From contig URMF01000086.1 of assembly GCA_900548855.1 (NCBI GenBank), positions 1 to 7,410 on the forward strand: DNA of 7,410 bases, in the 5' to 3' direction. Position numbers and translations under genes: made by a program. The stretch's first letter is position 1; every line of letters starts with the position of its first letter. This stretch comes from an uncultured Eubacteriales bacterium. GTDB lineage: Bacteria > Bacillota > Clostridia > Lachnospirales > Lachnospiraceae. The notes under the pieces are model-generated. The model ran no database searches. It saw nothing but the letters and a program-made list of their open reading frames with translations, and had not been told where the DNA came from. This document shows positions 1-5,622 of the stretch, one piece after another.

Positions 1-190
1 CAACCCCTCAAGTTGTACCCTCACGAAACCAGCCCCTCAACAACTTTGAATACCCGATTTTTGATCTTAGCTTCTTTGTGCATAGGAAGTTTTGGTTTAT
101 AGGGCAAATAGTGTTTTGTGAAGAAGGTTTAGCCTGCCAATTACGATGGTACTATGAGGTGATGTGAAAGCAGAATTAATTGAATATAGA
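1..190. other. Left-edge region without a convincing gene; C-rich direct repeats
   Basis: No gene can be supported here. The first 40 bases carry an imperfect direct repeat: CAACCCCTCAA at 1-11 and CAGCCCCTCAA at 30-40 (10 of 11 identical), with a third CCCTCA at 18-23. Short clustered repeats like these can be transposase-binding sites at an insertion-sequence end, but no transposase is visible. On the minus strand a frame is open from about 128 down to a stop at 21-23. It includes an ATG at 81-83 that would give a 20-residue peptide beginning MHKEAKIKNRV. On the plus strand a frame is open from base 1 to a TAG at about 109-111. Neither has a recognisable family or a clear ribosome site, so either could be the tail of a gene beyond the edge or chance. 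Confidence 0.3.
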
Positions 191-219
191 TTGACAACTC
201 GTAGTGCAATGTGTATAAT
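191..219 (+). promoter_or_regulatory. Consensus sigma-A promoter of the arabinoside operon
   Basis: A perfect -35 box TTGACA (191-196) and a perfect -10 box TATAAT (214-219) are separated by the ideal 17 bp. Transcription should start near 226, giving a leader of about 60 nt before the first ATG at 286. The first gene has a strong ribosome site, AAGGAGGG at 273-280, five bases before its start. So good a promoter would be highly active unless repressed, which fits the palindrome immediately downstream. No other strong promoter was noticed before the hydrolase genes, so this one probably drives the whole cluster. Confidence 0.85.
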
Positions 220-229
220 AATCTCAAAA

Positions 230-245
230 GCGTACAGCTGTACGC
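230..245. promoter_or_regulatory. Perfect 16-bp palindrome, probable repressor operator
   Basis: GCGTACAGCTGTACGC reads identically on both strands. It lies just after the -10 box, at about +5 to +20 of the predicted transcript, where a bound dimeric repressor would block transcription. The likely effector is arabinose or an arabino-oligosaccharide, by inference from the operon content. The half site contains GTAC, as does the AraR operator of B. subtilis, but the spacing differs, so assignment to AraR (GntR/LacI type) is not supported. A LacI-family or other regulator is equally possible, and none is encoded in the window. The palindrome could also form a small hairpin in the leader RNA. Confidence 0.6.
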
Positions 246-285
246 AAGCAAAAATACTATTATTCAATAAAAAAGGAGGGTTTTT

Positions 286-1695
286 ATGAAGAAAAGAGTT
301 ATTTCAATGTTATTGGCAGCAATTATGGCAGTTTTCGCAGTTGGTTGTGGAAACAATCAAGATGTGGCAGAGAATGTTGTGGATGAAGATGTAACGGAAG
401 TTAGTGATCATGTACAGGAAGAAGATGCAGTAGAGGATATGGAGGGGATTCCTGAGAATGTGACAATAACATTCTGGAACGCATGGGTAGGTTCTGATGG
501 AGATACATTGACGGAACTGGTTCATCAATTTAATGAGGAAAATGAATATGGAATTACAGTTGATATGACAATTACATCAAGTGTTAATGAAATGCTTCAA
601 TCCAGCCTTCCGACAGGTGATGCGGCGGATCTTATTTTGGGTGATACGGGATGCATCAACAGATATGTGGGATATTTAAGACCAATTGATGATATTTTTG
701 TAAGTACAGGATTGAAGAAAGAGGATTTTTTAGAGGCATATTTAAGTCGTTGTTATAGTGAAGAGGGAGAATTGTATGGCATGCCATTTCAGATTGCTCA
801 AATGTGTCTATTCTATAATAAAGATTTATTTGTAGCTGCTGGATTAGATCCTGAGATGCCTCCGGTAACATGGGACGAGTATTTAGAATATGCAGAAAAA
901 ATGACAGATTCATCTAAGAATACATTTGGTTCAGGTCTTTATTATTGTTATCAGGCGCAATTGGGAGCATTTACACAACGTTTCGGTGGTTTGGTTATAG
1001 ATAAGAATACCGATGGTAAATATAAGGTGAATTTAAAGAATAATGATGCTTTGAAAGATGGTTTGAATTATTTTTATCAGCTTTATGATACCGGAAATAA
1101 TCCGAAAGAGAAAGATATTGATTCCATGATGCTGGCAGGTCAGATTGGTATGATGATTAATGGAGGCTGGTTAAAAGCTGGTTTGGATTCGGCAGGCATT
1201 AATTATGGTATTGCCAAAGTTCCGGTTCAATCAGGAGAGGATATTAATAGCTATGCACTTAGTGATATGAGTAATTTTTATATTACAACTTCTGCAACAG
1301 ATGATGAAGCATGGGCAGCAGAGAAATTTATCGAATGGTGGTACAATGGAACTGATACAACAAAGGTAGATGATACGGCAAATACACGATGGTCGTTAGA
1401 AATGGGGTATATTGCATGTTATATTCCTGCTATTAATTGTGATTCTTATCAAAATAACGAATTATTGATGGGACTGTCAGTTGCAGCAGATGCAACCGAT
1501 GTAGAAACAGTATTATTTTGTCCGGCGGGAAATAAGTGTTATACAGATGCAAGTAGTGCAATGATTGAATTAGCAGAAGAATGGGTATATAGTGATGGTT
1601 CGGAAGAAGAGCTAGAGTCTTTATTAACAGCTTATCAAGAACAGTTAGAAAACTCTGTAATTGAAAATTACGGAGAAGATATGTTGGCAGAATAA
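286..1695 (+). CDS. ABC transporter sugar-binding lipoprotein (family 1 SBP, AraN-like)
   Basis: This is the extracellular binding protein of a carbohydrate ABC importer, probably for arabino-oligosaccharides given its neighbours. The 469-residue product starts with a lipoprotein signal peptide: MKKR, a hydrophobic stretch, then lipobox AVGC with the lipidated Cys at residue 21. An acidic linker (about 26-56) follows. The mature domain begins near ITFWNAW (61-67) and has the family 1 features GDAADLILGD (111-120), LFYNKDLFVAAGLDP (175-189) with PPVTWDEYLEYAEKM (192-206), and GQIGMMINGGW (285-295). Length is normal for the family. The start is fixed by AAGGAGGG five bases upstream. It is first in the operon, before two permeases and a GH51 arabinofuranosidase, the gene order of araN-araP-araQ-abfA in B. 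subtilis. Family assignment is firm; substrate is inferred from context. Confidence 0.93.
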   Translation: MKKRVISMLLAAIMAVFAVGCGNNQDVAENVVDEDVTEVSDHVQEEDAVEDMEGIPENVTITFWNAWVGSDGDTLTELVHQFNEENEYGITVDMTITSSVNEMLQSSLPTGDAADLILGDTGCINRYVGYLRPIDDIFVSTGLKKEDFLEAYLSRCYSEEGELYGMPFQIAQMCLFYNKDLFVAAGLDPEMPPVTWDEYLEYAEKMTDSSKNTFGSGLYYCYQAQLGAFTQRFGGLVIDKNTDGKYKVNLKNNDALKDGLNYFYQLYDTGNNPKEKDIDSMMLAGQIGMMINGGWLKAGLDSAGINYGIAKVPVQSGEDINSYALSDMSNFYITTSATDDEAWAAEKFIEWWYNGTDTTKVDDTANTRWSLEMGYIACYIPAINCDSYQNNELLMGLSVAADATDVETVLFCPAGNKCYTDASSAMIELAEEWVYSDGSEEELESLLTAYQEQLENSVIENYGEDMLAE

Positions 1696-1704
1696 GTATG
1701 TATA

Positions 1705-1735
1705 AGAAGGGTGTGAGTATGGCTTACACCCTTCT
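1705..1735 (+). promoter_or_regulatory. Intercistronic stem-loop after the binding-protein gene
   Basis: AGAAGGGTGT (1705-1714) pairs perfectly with ACACCCTTCT (1726-1735). Three further pairs, one a G-U, lead to a small loop around 1718-1722. It lies ten bases after the stop of the binding-protein gene and 19 bases before the permease start. No T-run follows (the next bases are GGCATAGAGGAG), so it is not a standard intrinsic terminator. Stem-loops in this position in sugar ABC operons commonly protect the upstream mRNA from 3' decay and so let the binding protein be made in excess over the permeases. That role is inferred here. Confidence 0.6.
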
Positions 1736-1754
1736 GGCATAGAGGAGATATGAA

Positions 1755-2648
1755 ATGAAGCGAGAGAGAATAAGGAGTTTTTGGAATAAGCCATCGCATG
1801 CAGCATATTTATTTATTGCACCGGCAGGTATTTTGTTATTCGTATTTTGTATTATTCCATTAATGGCATCTTTGGTTATTAGTACATTTAAGATGGGAGT
1901 TGATTTTCATAGTGCAGATTTTATTGCTTTTGATAATTATGTGAAGATATTTAAAGATAGGCAGTTTATTAATAGTTTTTGGGTGACACTTAAATTTTCT
2001 TTAATAGAAACACCGCTTCAAATGCTGATAGGAATTATTATTTCAGCAATTATAGCAAAAAATAATTTTTTTAATAGATGCGTACGAAGTATTTATTTTT
2101 TACCAGTAATTACATCAGCAGTTACCGTGGGGATTATGTGGCAGATGTTGTTGCATTCAAATGTTGGTCTTTTTACGTGGTGGCTTCAGATATTAGGATT
2201 TGGAAAAATTAATTTATTAAATGATCCAAATACAGCATTGTATGCGGTAATAGGTGTATCGTTATGGAGAAGTTTTGGAATTTCTACTATTATTTTGGTA
2301 TCTGCCATTCAGAATGTTCCGATAGATTATTATGAAGCAGCTGAGCTAGATGGGGCTTCTAAAATCAGGCAGTTTTTTTCTATCACATTACCGGATATTA
2401 TGCCAGCCGTATGGTTTTTGTTAATGACCAGAATCATAGGTTCTTTGCAGGTGTTTGATATTATTTATACACTTACGAACGGAGGACCTAATAAATCTAC
2501 CAATACGTTGGTTTTATATGTGTATACACAGGCATTTACAAAAAATAATAATATGGGTTATGCAACAGCGATATCAGAGGTACTGTTTATCATGATTTTA
2601 ATTGCAACTGTGATTCAACAATGTGTTATGAAACGGACAAGTGATTAG
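1755..2648 (+). CDS. Sugar ABC transporter permease, MalF/UgpA type (AraP-like)
   Basis: This is the first of two membrane subunits forming the sugar translocation pore. The 297-residue protein has a basic cytoplasmic N-terminus and about six hydrophobic segments: roughly 17-44, 77-101, 113-133, 160-185, 215-235 and 270-288. The binding-protein-dependent permease (EAA) loop that docks the ATPase is clear: EAAELDG at 194-200, continuing to the conserved LP at 212-213. AGAGGAG at 1741-1747 lies seven bases before the start. An ATG five bases earlier (1750) reads only two codons before a stop and is not used. The gene ends in TAG at 2646-2648, inside the ribosome site of the next permease, so the two are probably translationally coupled. 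It corresponds in position and type to AraP of B. subtilis. No ATPase gene is present. Confidence 0.92.
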   Translation: MKRERIRSFWNKPSHAAYLFIAPAGILLFVFCIIPLMASLVISTFKMGVDFHSADFIAFDNYVKIFKDRQFINSFWVTLKFSLIETPLQMLIGIIISAIIAKNNFFNRCVRSIYFLPVITSAVTVGIMWQMLLHSNVGLFTWWLQILGFGKINLLNDPNTALYAVIGVSLWRSFGISTIILVSAIQNVPIDYYEAAELDGASKIRQFFSITLPDIMPAVWFLLMTRIIGSLQVFDIIYTLTNGGPNKSTNTLVLYVYTQAFTKNNNMGYATAISEVLFIMILIATVIQQCVMKRTSD

Positions 2649-2652
2649 GAGG
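2647..2652 (+). promoter_or_regulatory. Ribosome binding site that fixes the second permease start
   Basis: AGGAGG overlaps the stop codon of the preceding permease and lies six bases before an ATG at 2659. This supports ATG 2659 over the in-frame GTG at 2641, which lies upstream of this site within the previous gene and has no good site of its own. The arrangement implies translational coupling between the two permeases, which must be made in equal amounts. Confidence 0.8.
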
Positions 2653-2658
2653 ATTATT

Positions 2659-3483
2659 ATGTATAAGAAGATACTGAGAATGATCCCCATATATTTGTTG
2701 CTGATTATCATAGCATTGATGGTAGTGTTGCCGATTATATGGGTAGTATTAAGTGGATTCAAATATGAACAGGATATTATATCTTGGCCACCATCCTTTT
2801 TTCCGAGAAAATTGACAAATGAAAATTGGGAAACGATTAAATCAAGAATAGATATCGTTAAGTATATTGTGAATTCTGTAGTTTATTCAGTAGGAACGAC
2901 AGTACCAGCAATTTTTGTAAATACATTGGCAGGATACGCGTTTTCTAAATTAGAATTTAAAGGAAAAAATATTATTTTTATTGCTTTTTTAGCAACGATG
3001 ATGATACCGTTTCAAGTGATTATGGTTCCCTTGTATGTAGAAGTCCATTATATGAAACTTTTGAATACTTATGCAGGATTGATTATTCCCAAAATTGCAT
3101 CGGCGCAATGGATTTTTTTAGCACGGGCATCGTTTGACGGAATTCCCAAGGATTTGCAGGAAGCTTCGAGAATAGATGGTTGTAATGAATTTGATATTTT
3201 TTTGAAGATTATGTTCCCGTTAATTAAACCAACTTGTGTGACTATTTTTGTGCTGAGTATAAATAATTGCTGGAATGACTTGTTGTGGCCAATGATCGTA
3301 GCAAGTTCCAGTAGAATGCGGACACTTTCTAATGGACTGGCTATGTTTATAGGTACGCATACAACTGAATATGGTCCGGCTTTTTTATGTGCGGCAATTT
3401 CGTTAGTTCCGATGCTTATTGTTTACATTTTGGGTCAGCGTTATTTTGTGGAAGGTCAGGTATACACAGGAATTAAAGGATAG
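2659..3483 (+). CDS. Sugar ABC transporter permease, MalG/UgpE type (AraQ-like)
   Basis: This is the second membrane subunit of the sugar importer, pairing with the upstream permease. From the ATG at 2659 it is 274 residues, normal for MalG-type subunits; the in-frame GTG at 2641 would add six residues and is less likely. The N-terminal membrane segment covers about residues 10-32, and other hydrophobic segments lie near 67-95, 105-127, 137-155, 188-203 and 240-258. The ATPase-docking EAA loop is EASRIDG at 168-174, continuing to FPLIKP ending at 191. The C-terminus RYFVEGQVYTGIKG resembles the usual MalG-type ending RYFVEG...G(A/I)VKG. It is followed after only 21 bases by the GH51 gene, so the transported material is probably an arabinose-containing oligosaccharide hydrolysed in the cytoplasm. 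Confidence 0.92.
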   Translation: MYKKILRMIPIYLLLIIIALMVVLPIIWVVLSGFKYEQDIISWPPSFFPRKLTNENWETIKSRIDIVKYIVNSVVYSVGTTVPAIFVNTLAGYAFSKLEFKGKNIIFIAFLATMMIPFQVIMVPLYVEVHYMKLLNTYAGLIIPKIASAQWIFLARASFDGIPKDLQEASRIDGCNEFDIFLKIMFPLIKPTCVTIFVLSINNCWNDLLWPMIVASSSRMRTLSNGLAMFIGTHTTEYGPAFLCAAISLVPMLIVYILGQRYFVEGQVYTGIKG

Positions 3484-3504
3484 AGAAAGGAATGGCTATA
3501 AATT

Positions 3505-5034
3505 ATGAAAAAAATTAGAATGGTATGTAATCCGGAATATAAGGTTGCAAAGGTGCCAGATTTATTATTTGGATCCTTTGTAGAACATCTTGGAAGATGT
3601 ATGTATGGAGGATTGTATGAACCGGAAATGTTGGATTGCGATCATAATGGATTCCGTAAAGAAGTAAAAGCATTGATTTCAGAAGCTGGAGTTACTGCAA
3701 TTCGATATCCGGGAGGAAACTTTGTATCTGGTTATGATTGGAAAGATGGTATTGGACCGAAAGAGAGCAGACCTACAAGAAAGGAGCTTGCGTGGGGAAC
3801 GATAGAAACAAATCAGGTTGGAGTGGACGAATTTTTACCGTTACTTCAGGAATTGTCAATAGAACCGCTTATGGCAGTAAATTTAGGAACTGGAACACCA
3901 AAAGAGGCTGGAGAGTTAATAGAATATTGTAATTTAAAAGAGAATACTTATTGGAGTAGTAAGCGCAAAGAAAATGGACATGATGCTTATGAAGTTAGAT
4001 ATTGGTGCATGGGAAACGAAATGGATGGTGACTGGCAGATTAATATGCATACTGCCTCAGAATATGCAAGGCTTTTAAAGGAAACTGCAAAAATTGCCAA
4101 GTGGATCGATCCATCAGTAAAAGTTATTGCATGTGGCAGTTGTACGAATGAAATTGGACATAAAACATTTGGAGAATGGGATTTTCATGTTTTAGATGAG
4201 GCTTATGAGGAAATAGATTATTTATCTATCCATCGATACTATAATTATCATCCGGAGAAACAGCAGGTTTATGAGCGTGGAAATGACATAACGGATTATC
4301 CATATTTTTTTACAAATATGCAATCGTATATTGATACAATTAAGTCAGCATGCGATTTGGTAAAAGGGAAAAAACATTCTTCTCATGTGGTAAATATTTC
4401 TTTTGATGAATGGGGATTAGTGACATTGACCTCAGCAGATCCGGGGAGGGTAGAACAAAATTATAGTTTTGCGCAGTATACGCAGCTGGATGCGGTTATT
4501 TATGGTGGCATTTTGTGCGTATTATTGAATAATTGTGACAGGGTGAAAATAGCCTGTCAATCATTATTAATTAATGAGGGCGGAATGATTAGTACGTCAA
4601 CAGAGGGAAAGGTTTTACGTCAATCTGTGTTTTACACGTTCCGGGATATTGTAAATGCAGTAAAAGATGGTGTGGTCATACAACTTGTGGTAGTAGAAAT
4701 GGAAACTGTTGAAACTAATCACTATGGTAAACAACCTGTAATACAGATGGCTTGTGTAGCAAAAGAAGAAGAAATTATTCTTTTACTAGCAAATCTGGAT
4801 AGAGAGAATGAAGTAGAGATGGTAGCTGATCTTGGGCAATTTGGTATTTTGAAGGCACAAAATTGGAGTGAAATCTATACAGAGGATTGGAATGAGGTAA
4901 ATACATTTGAAGAACCATATCAAGTTGTACCGCATGAACGTTCAATGAATGAAGTAGAGAATGGAATGATTAAGGAAATACTCAGACCACATTCATGGAA
5001 CATTTTGCAATATAGAAAGATAATGGATATGTAA
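3505..5034 (+). CDS. abfA: GH51 alpha-L-arabinofuranosidase
   Basis: This enzyme releases terminal alpha-L-arabinofuranose from arabinan or arabinoxylan oligosaccharides. It has no signal peptide, so it should act in the cytoplasm on imported substrate. At 509 residues it has normal length. Family motifs appear in order: FGSFVEHLGRCMYGGLYEP (22-40), IRYPGGNF (66-73), WCMGNEMDG (167-175) with acid/base Glu172, SIHRYY (241-246), and SFDEWG (299-304) with nucleophile Glu302, then a C-terminal beta domain. The start ATG has a weak purine-rich site (AGAAAGGA, 3484-3491) about 13 bases away. An ATG at 3492 opens only an eight-codon frame. Odd points: after the nucleophile the usual DEWNVWY reads DEWGLVT, the following loop is short, and the usual ACLAQLVN reads ACQSLLIN, losing a Gln that normally lines the active site. 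It could be a divergent subgroup with altered specificity or reduced activity. Confidence 0.92.
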   Translation: MKKIRMVCNPEYKVAKVPDLLFGSFVEHLGRCMYGGLYEPEMLDCDHNGFRKEVKALISEAGVTAIRYPGGNFVSGYDWKDGIGPKESRPTRKELAWGTIETNQVGVDEFLPLLQELSIEPLMAVNLGTGTPKEAGELIEYCNLKENTYWSSKRKENGHDAYEVRYWCMGNEMDGDWQINMHTASEYARLLKETAKIAKWIDPSVKVIACGSCTNEIGHKTFGEWDFHVLDEAYEEIDYLSIHRYYNYHPEKQQVYERGNDITDYPYFFTNMQSYIDTIKSACDLVKGKKHSSHVVNISFDEWGLVTLTSADPGRVEQNYSFAQYTQLDAVIYGGILCVLLNNCDRVKIACQSLLINEGGMISTSTEGKVLRQSVFYTFRDIVNAVKDGVVIQLVVVEMETVETNHYGKQPVIQMACVAKEEEIILLLANLDRENEVEMVADLGQFGILKAQNWSEIYTEDWNEVNTFEEPYQVVPHERSMNEVENGMIKEILRPHSWNILQYRKIMDM

Positions 5035-5059
5035 ATTTGGAATAGAGAGGATATGGAAT

Positions 5060-5383
5060 ATGTTAAGAAATTGTAATGTACAAAATCCATGGATTCAGCA
5101 GAGAGCAGATCCTTATGTTTATAAGCATAAGGATGGAAACTATTATTTTACAGCAAGTGTTCCGACATATGATCGTTTGGTGTTTCGTAAGTCAGATACG
5201 TTGGATGGTCTTTCTAAAGCACCAGAGACAGTAATTTGGACAAAGCATGAGGAAGGCATAATGGGTGCTCATATCTGGGCACCGGAGGTTAAAGGGAATC
5301 CATTATATAATCCTAATCGACATGCAATGATGTTAGAAGTTACGTGGGACGGGAATGGGAATCCCGTTTTCAGTTTTGAGTGA
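5060..5383 (+). CDS. GH43-family glycosidase remnant with an internal in-frame deletion
   Basis: Intact members are about 300-330 residue five-bladed beta-propellers, typically arabinofuranosidases or xylosidases. This ORF encodes 107 residues. Residues 1-76 match the N-terminus: NPWIQQRADPYVY with the catalytic-base Asp17, NYYFTASVP, then HIWAPE at 71-76. From about residue 78 it continues directly with what is normally the extreme C-terminus: GNPLYNPNRHAMM, then a W-D-G-N-G turn and PVFSFE. The middle, which should carry the pKa-modulating Asp and the acid Glu, is absent, so catalytic activity is not expected. The reading frame is preserved across the join near 5285-5293. AGAGAGGA at 5044-5051 is a good ribosome site eight bases before ATG 5060. 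It lies 25 bases after the GH51 gene and is last in the operon. An assembly collapse is an alternative explanation for the missing middle. Confidence 0.85.
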   Translation: MLRNCNVQNPWIQQRADPYVYKHKDGNYYFTASVPTYDRLVFRKSDTLDGLSKAPETVIWTKHEEGIMGAHIWAPEVKGNPLYNPNRHAMMLEVTWDGNGNPVFSFE

Positions 5384-5389
5384 TTTGAA

Positions 5390-5467
5390 TCTCAACTTCC
5401 TGTAAAAATTAACTCTCGATGAGGAGTAAAATCCTCATCGAGAGTTAATTTTTACAGGAAGTTGAGA
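5390..5467. terminator. Perfect 36-bp inverted repeat with 6-nt loop; probable bidirectional terminator
   Basis: Bases 5390-5425 are the exact reverse complement of 5432-5467, separated by the loop GTAAAA. The core stem (AACTCTCGATGAGGA and its complement) is flanked by AAAAA on the left and TTTTT on the right, the layout of an intrinsic terminator working in both directions. It begins seven bases after the stop of the GH43 remnant, as expected for the end of the operon. The perfect pairing continues 13-14 bp beyond the A and T tracts, which is more than a terminator needs. This leaves open a fold-back duplication or mobile-element origin, especially since a headless ORF begins at its right edge. 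Confidence 0.65.
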
Positions 5468-5622
5468 GTAAAGACTGGAGCACTACAGCAAGTAGACTCC
5501 AATCTTTATATTTGAGTGGTAAAATTTCTGGAAGTAAAGATGAATGTGAACTTCTAGAAAAGATTAGGTTGACACGAATAAGAAGGGGCGATATATTAAA
5601 GGCAATGGAGGAGTCTATATGA
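5449..5622 (+). pseudogene. 3' end of a truncated gene, ATGA-coupled to the next gene
   Basis: A frame opens just after a TAA at 5446-5448, inside the right arm of the palindrome, and runs 57 codons to a TGA at 5620-5622. It has no ATG except near its end (5605), so it looks like the C-terminus of a gene whose 5' part is gone. The genuine part probably begins near 5468, past the palindrome. The peptide is rich in Lys, Arg and Glu, including LLEKIRLTRIRRGDILKAM near the end, and looks helical and coding-like. I do not recognise the family. Its stop overlaps the start of the following HTH gene (ATGA at 5619-5622), the usual mark of two co-translated, functionally linked genes. A TTG at 5512 could in principle start a 36-residue product, but without a ribosome site I could recognise. 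Confidence 0.55.
5569..5597 (+). promoter_or_regulatory. Candidate promoter for the HTH/pRiA4b gene
   Basis: TTGACA (5569-5574) and TATATT (5592-5597) are separated by exactly 17 bp, inside the truncated upstream frame. Transcription would start near 5604, immediately before the ribosome site GGAGGAG (5607-5613), giving a leader of about 15 nt. It could let the HTH gene be expressed although its original upstream partner is broken and a terminator separates it from the sugar operon. The -35 hexamer also encodes Leu-Thr in the frame it sits in, so the match may be partly chance. Confidence 0.5.

Noticed and set aside
1705..1735. Intrinsic terminator after the binding-protein gene
   Set aside because: The stem is good, but no T-run follows and the downstream permeases have no visible promoter of their own.
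2641..2658. Six-residue N-terminal extension of the second permease from an in-frame GTG
   Set aside because: The GTG lies inside the previous gene, while a perfect AGGAGG at 2647-2652 sits six bases before the ATG at 2659 and would itself be inside the extension.
3738..3932. 64-codon plus-strand frame inside the GH51 gene
   Set aside because: It overlaps clear GH51 coding sequence in another frame, and its product shows no family features. It is a shadow frame.
5349..5370. Small hairpin (ACGGGA/TCCCGT) followed by TTTT at the end of the GH43 remnant
   Set aside because: It has only six base pairs with a 7-nt loop and lies inside the coding sequence. The much stronger palindrome starts 20 bases later.
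5390..5467. CRISPR repeat or tRNA-like structure
   Set aside because: It is a single inverted repeat without repeated spacers, and no cloverleaf can be drawn from it.
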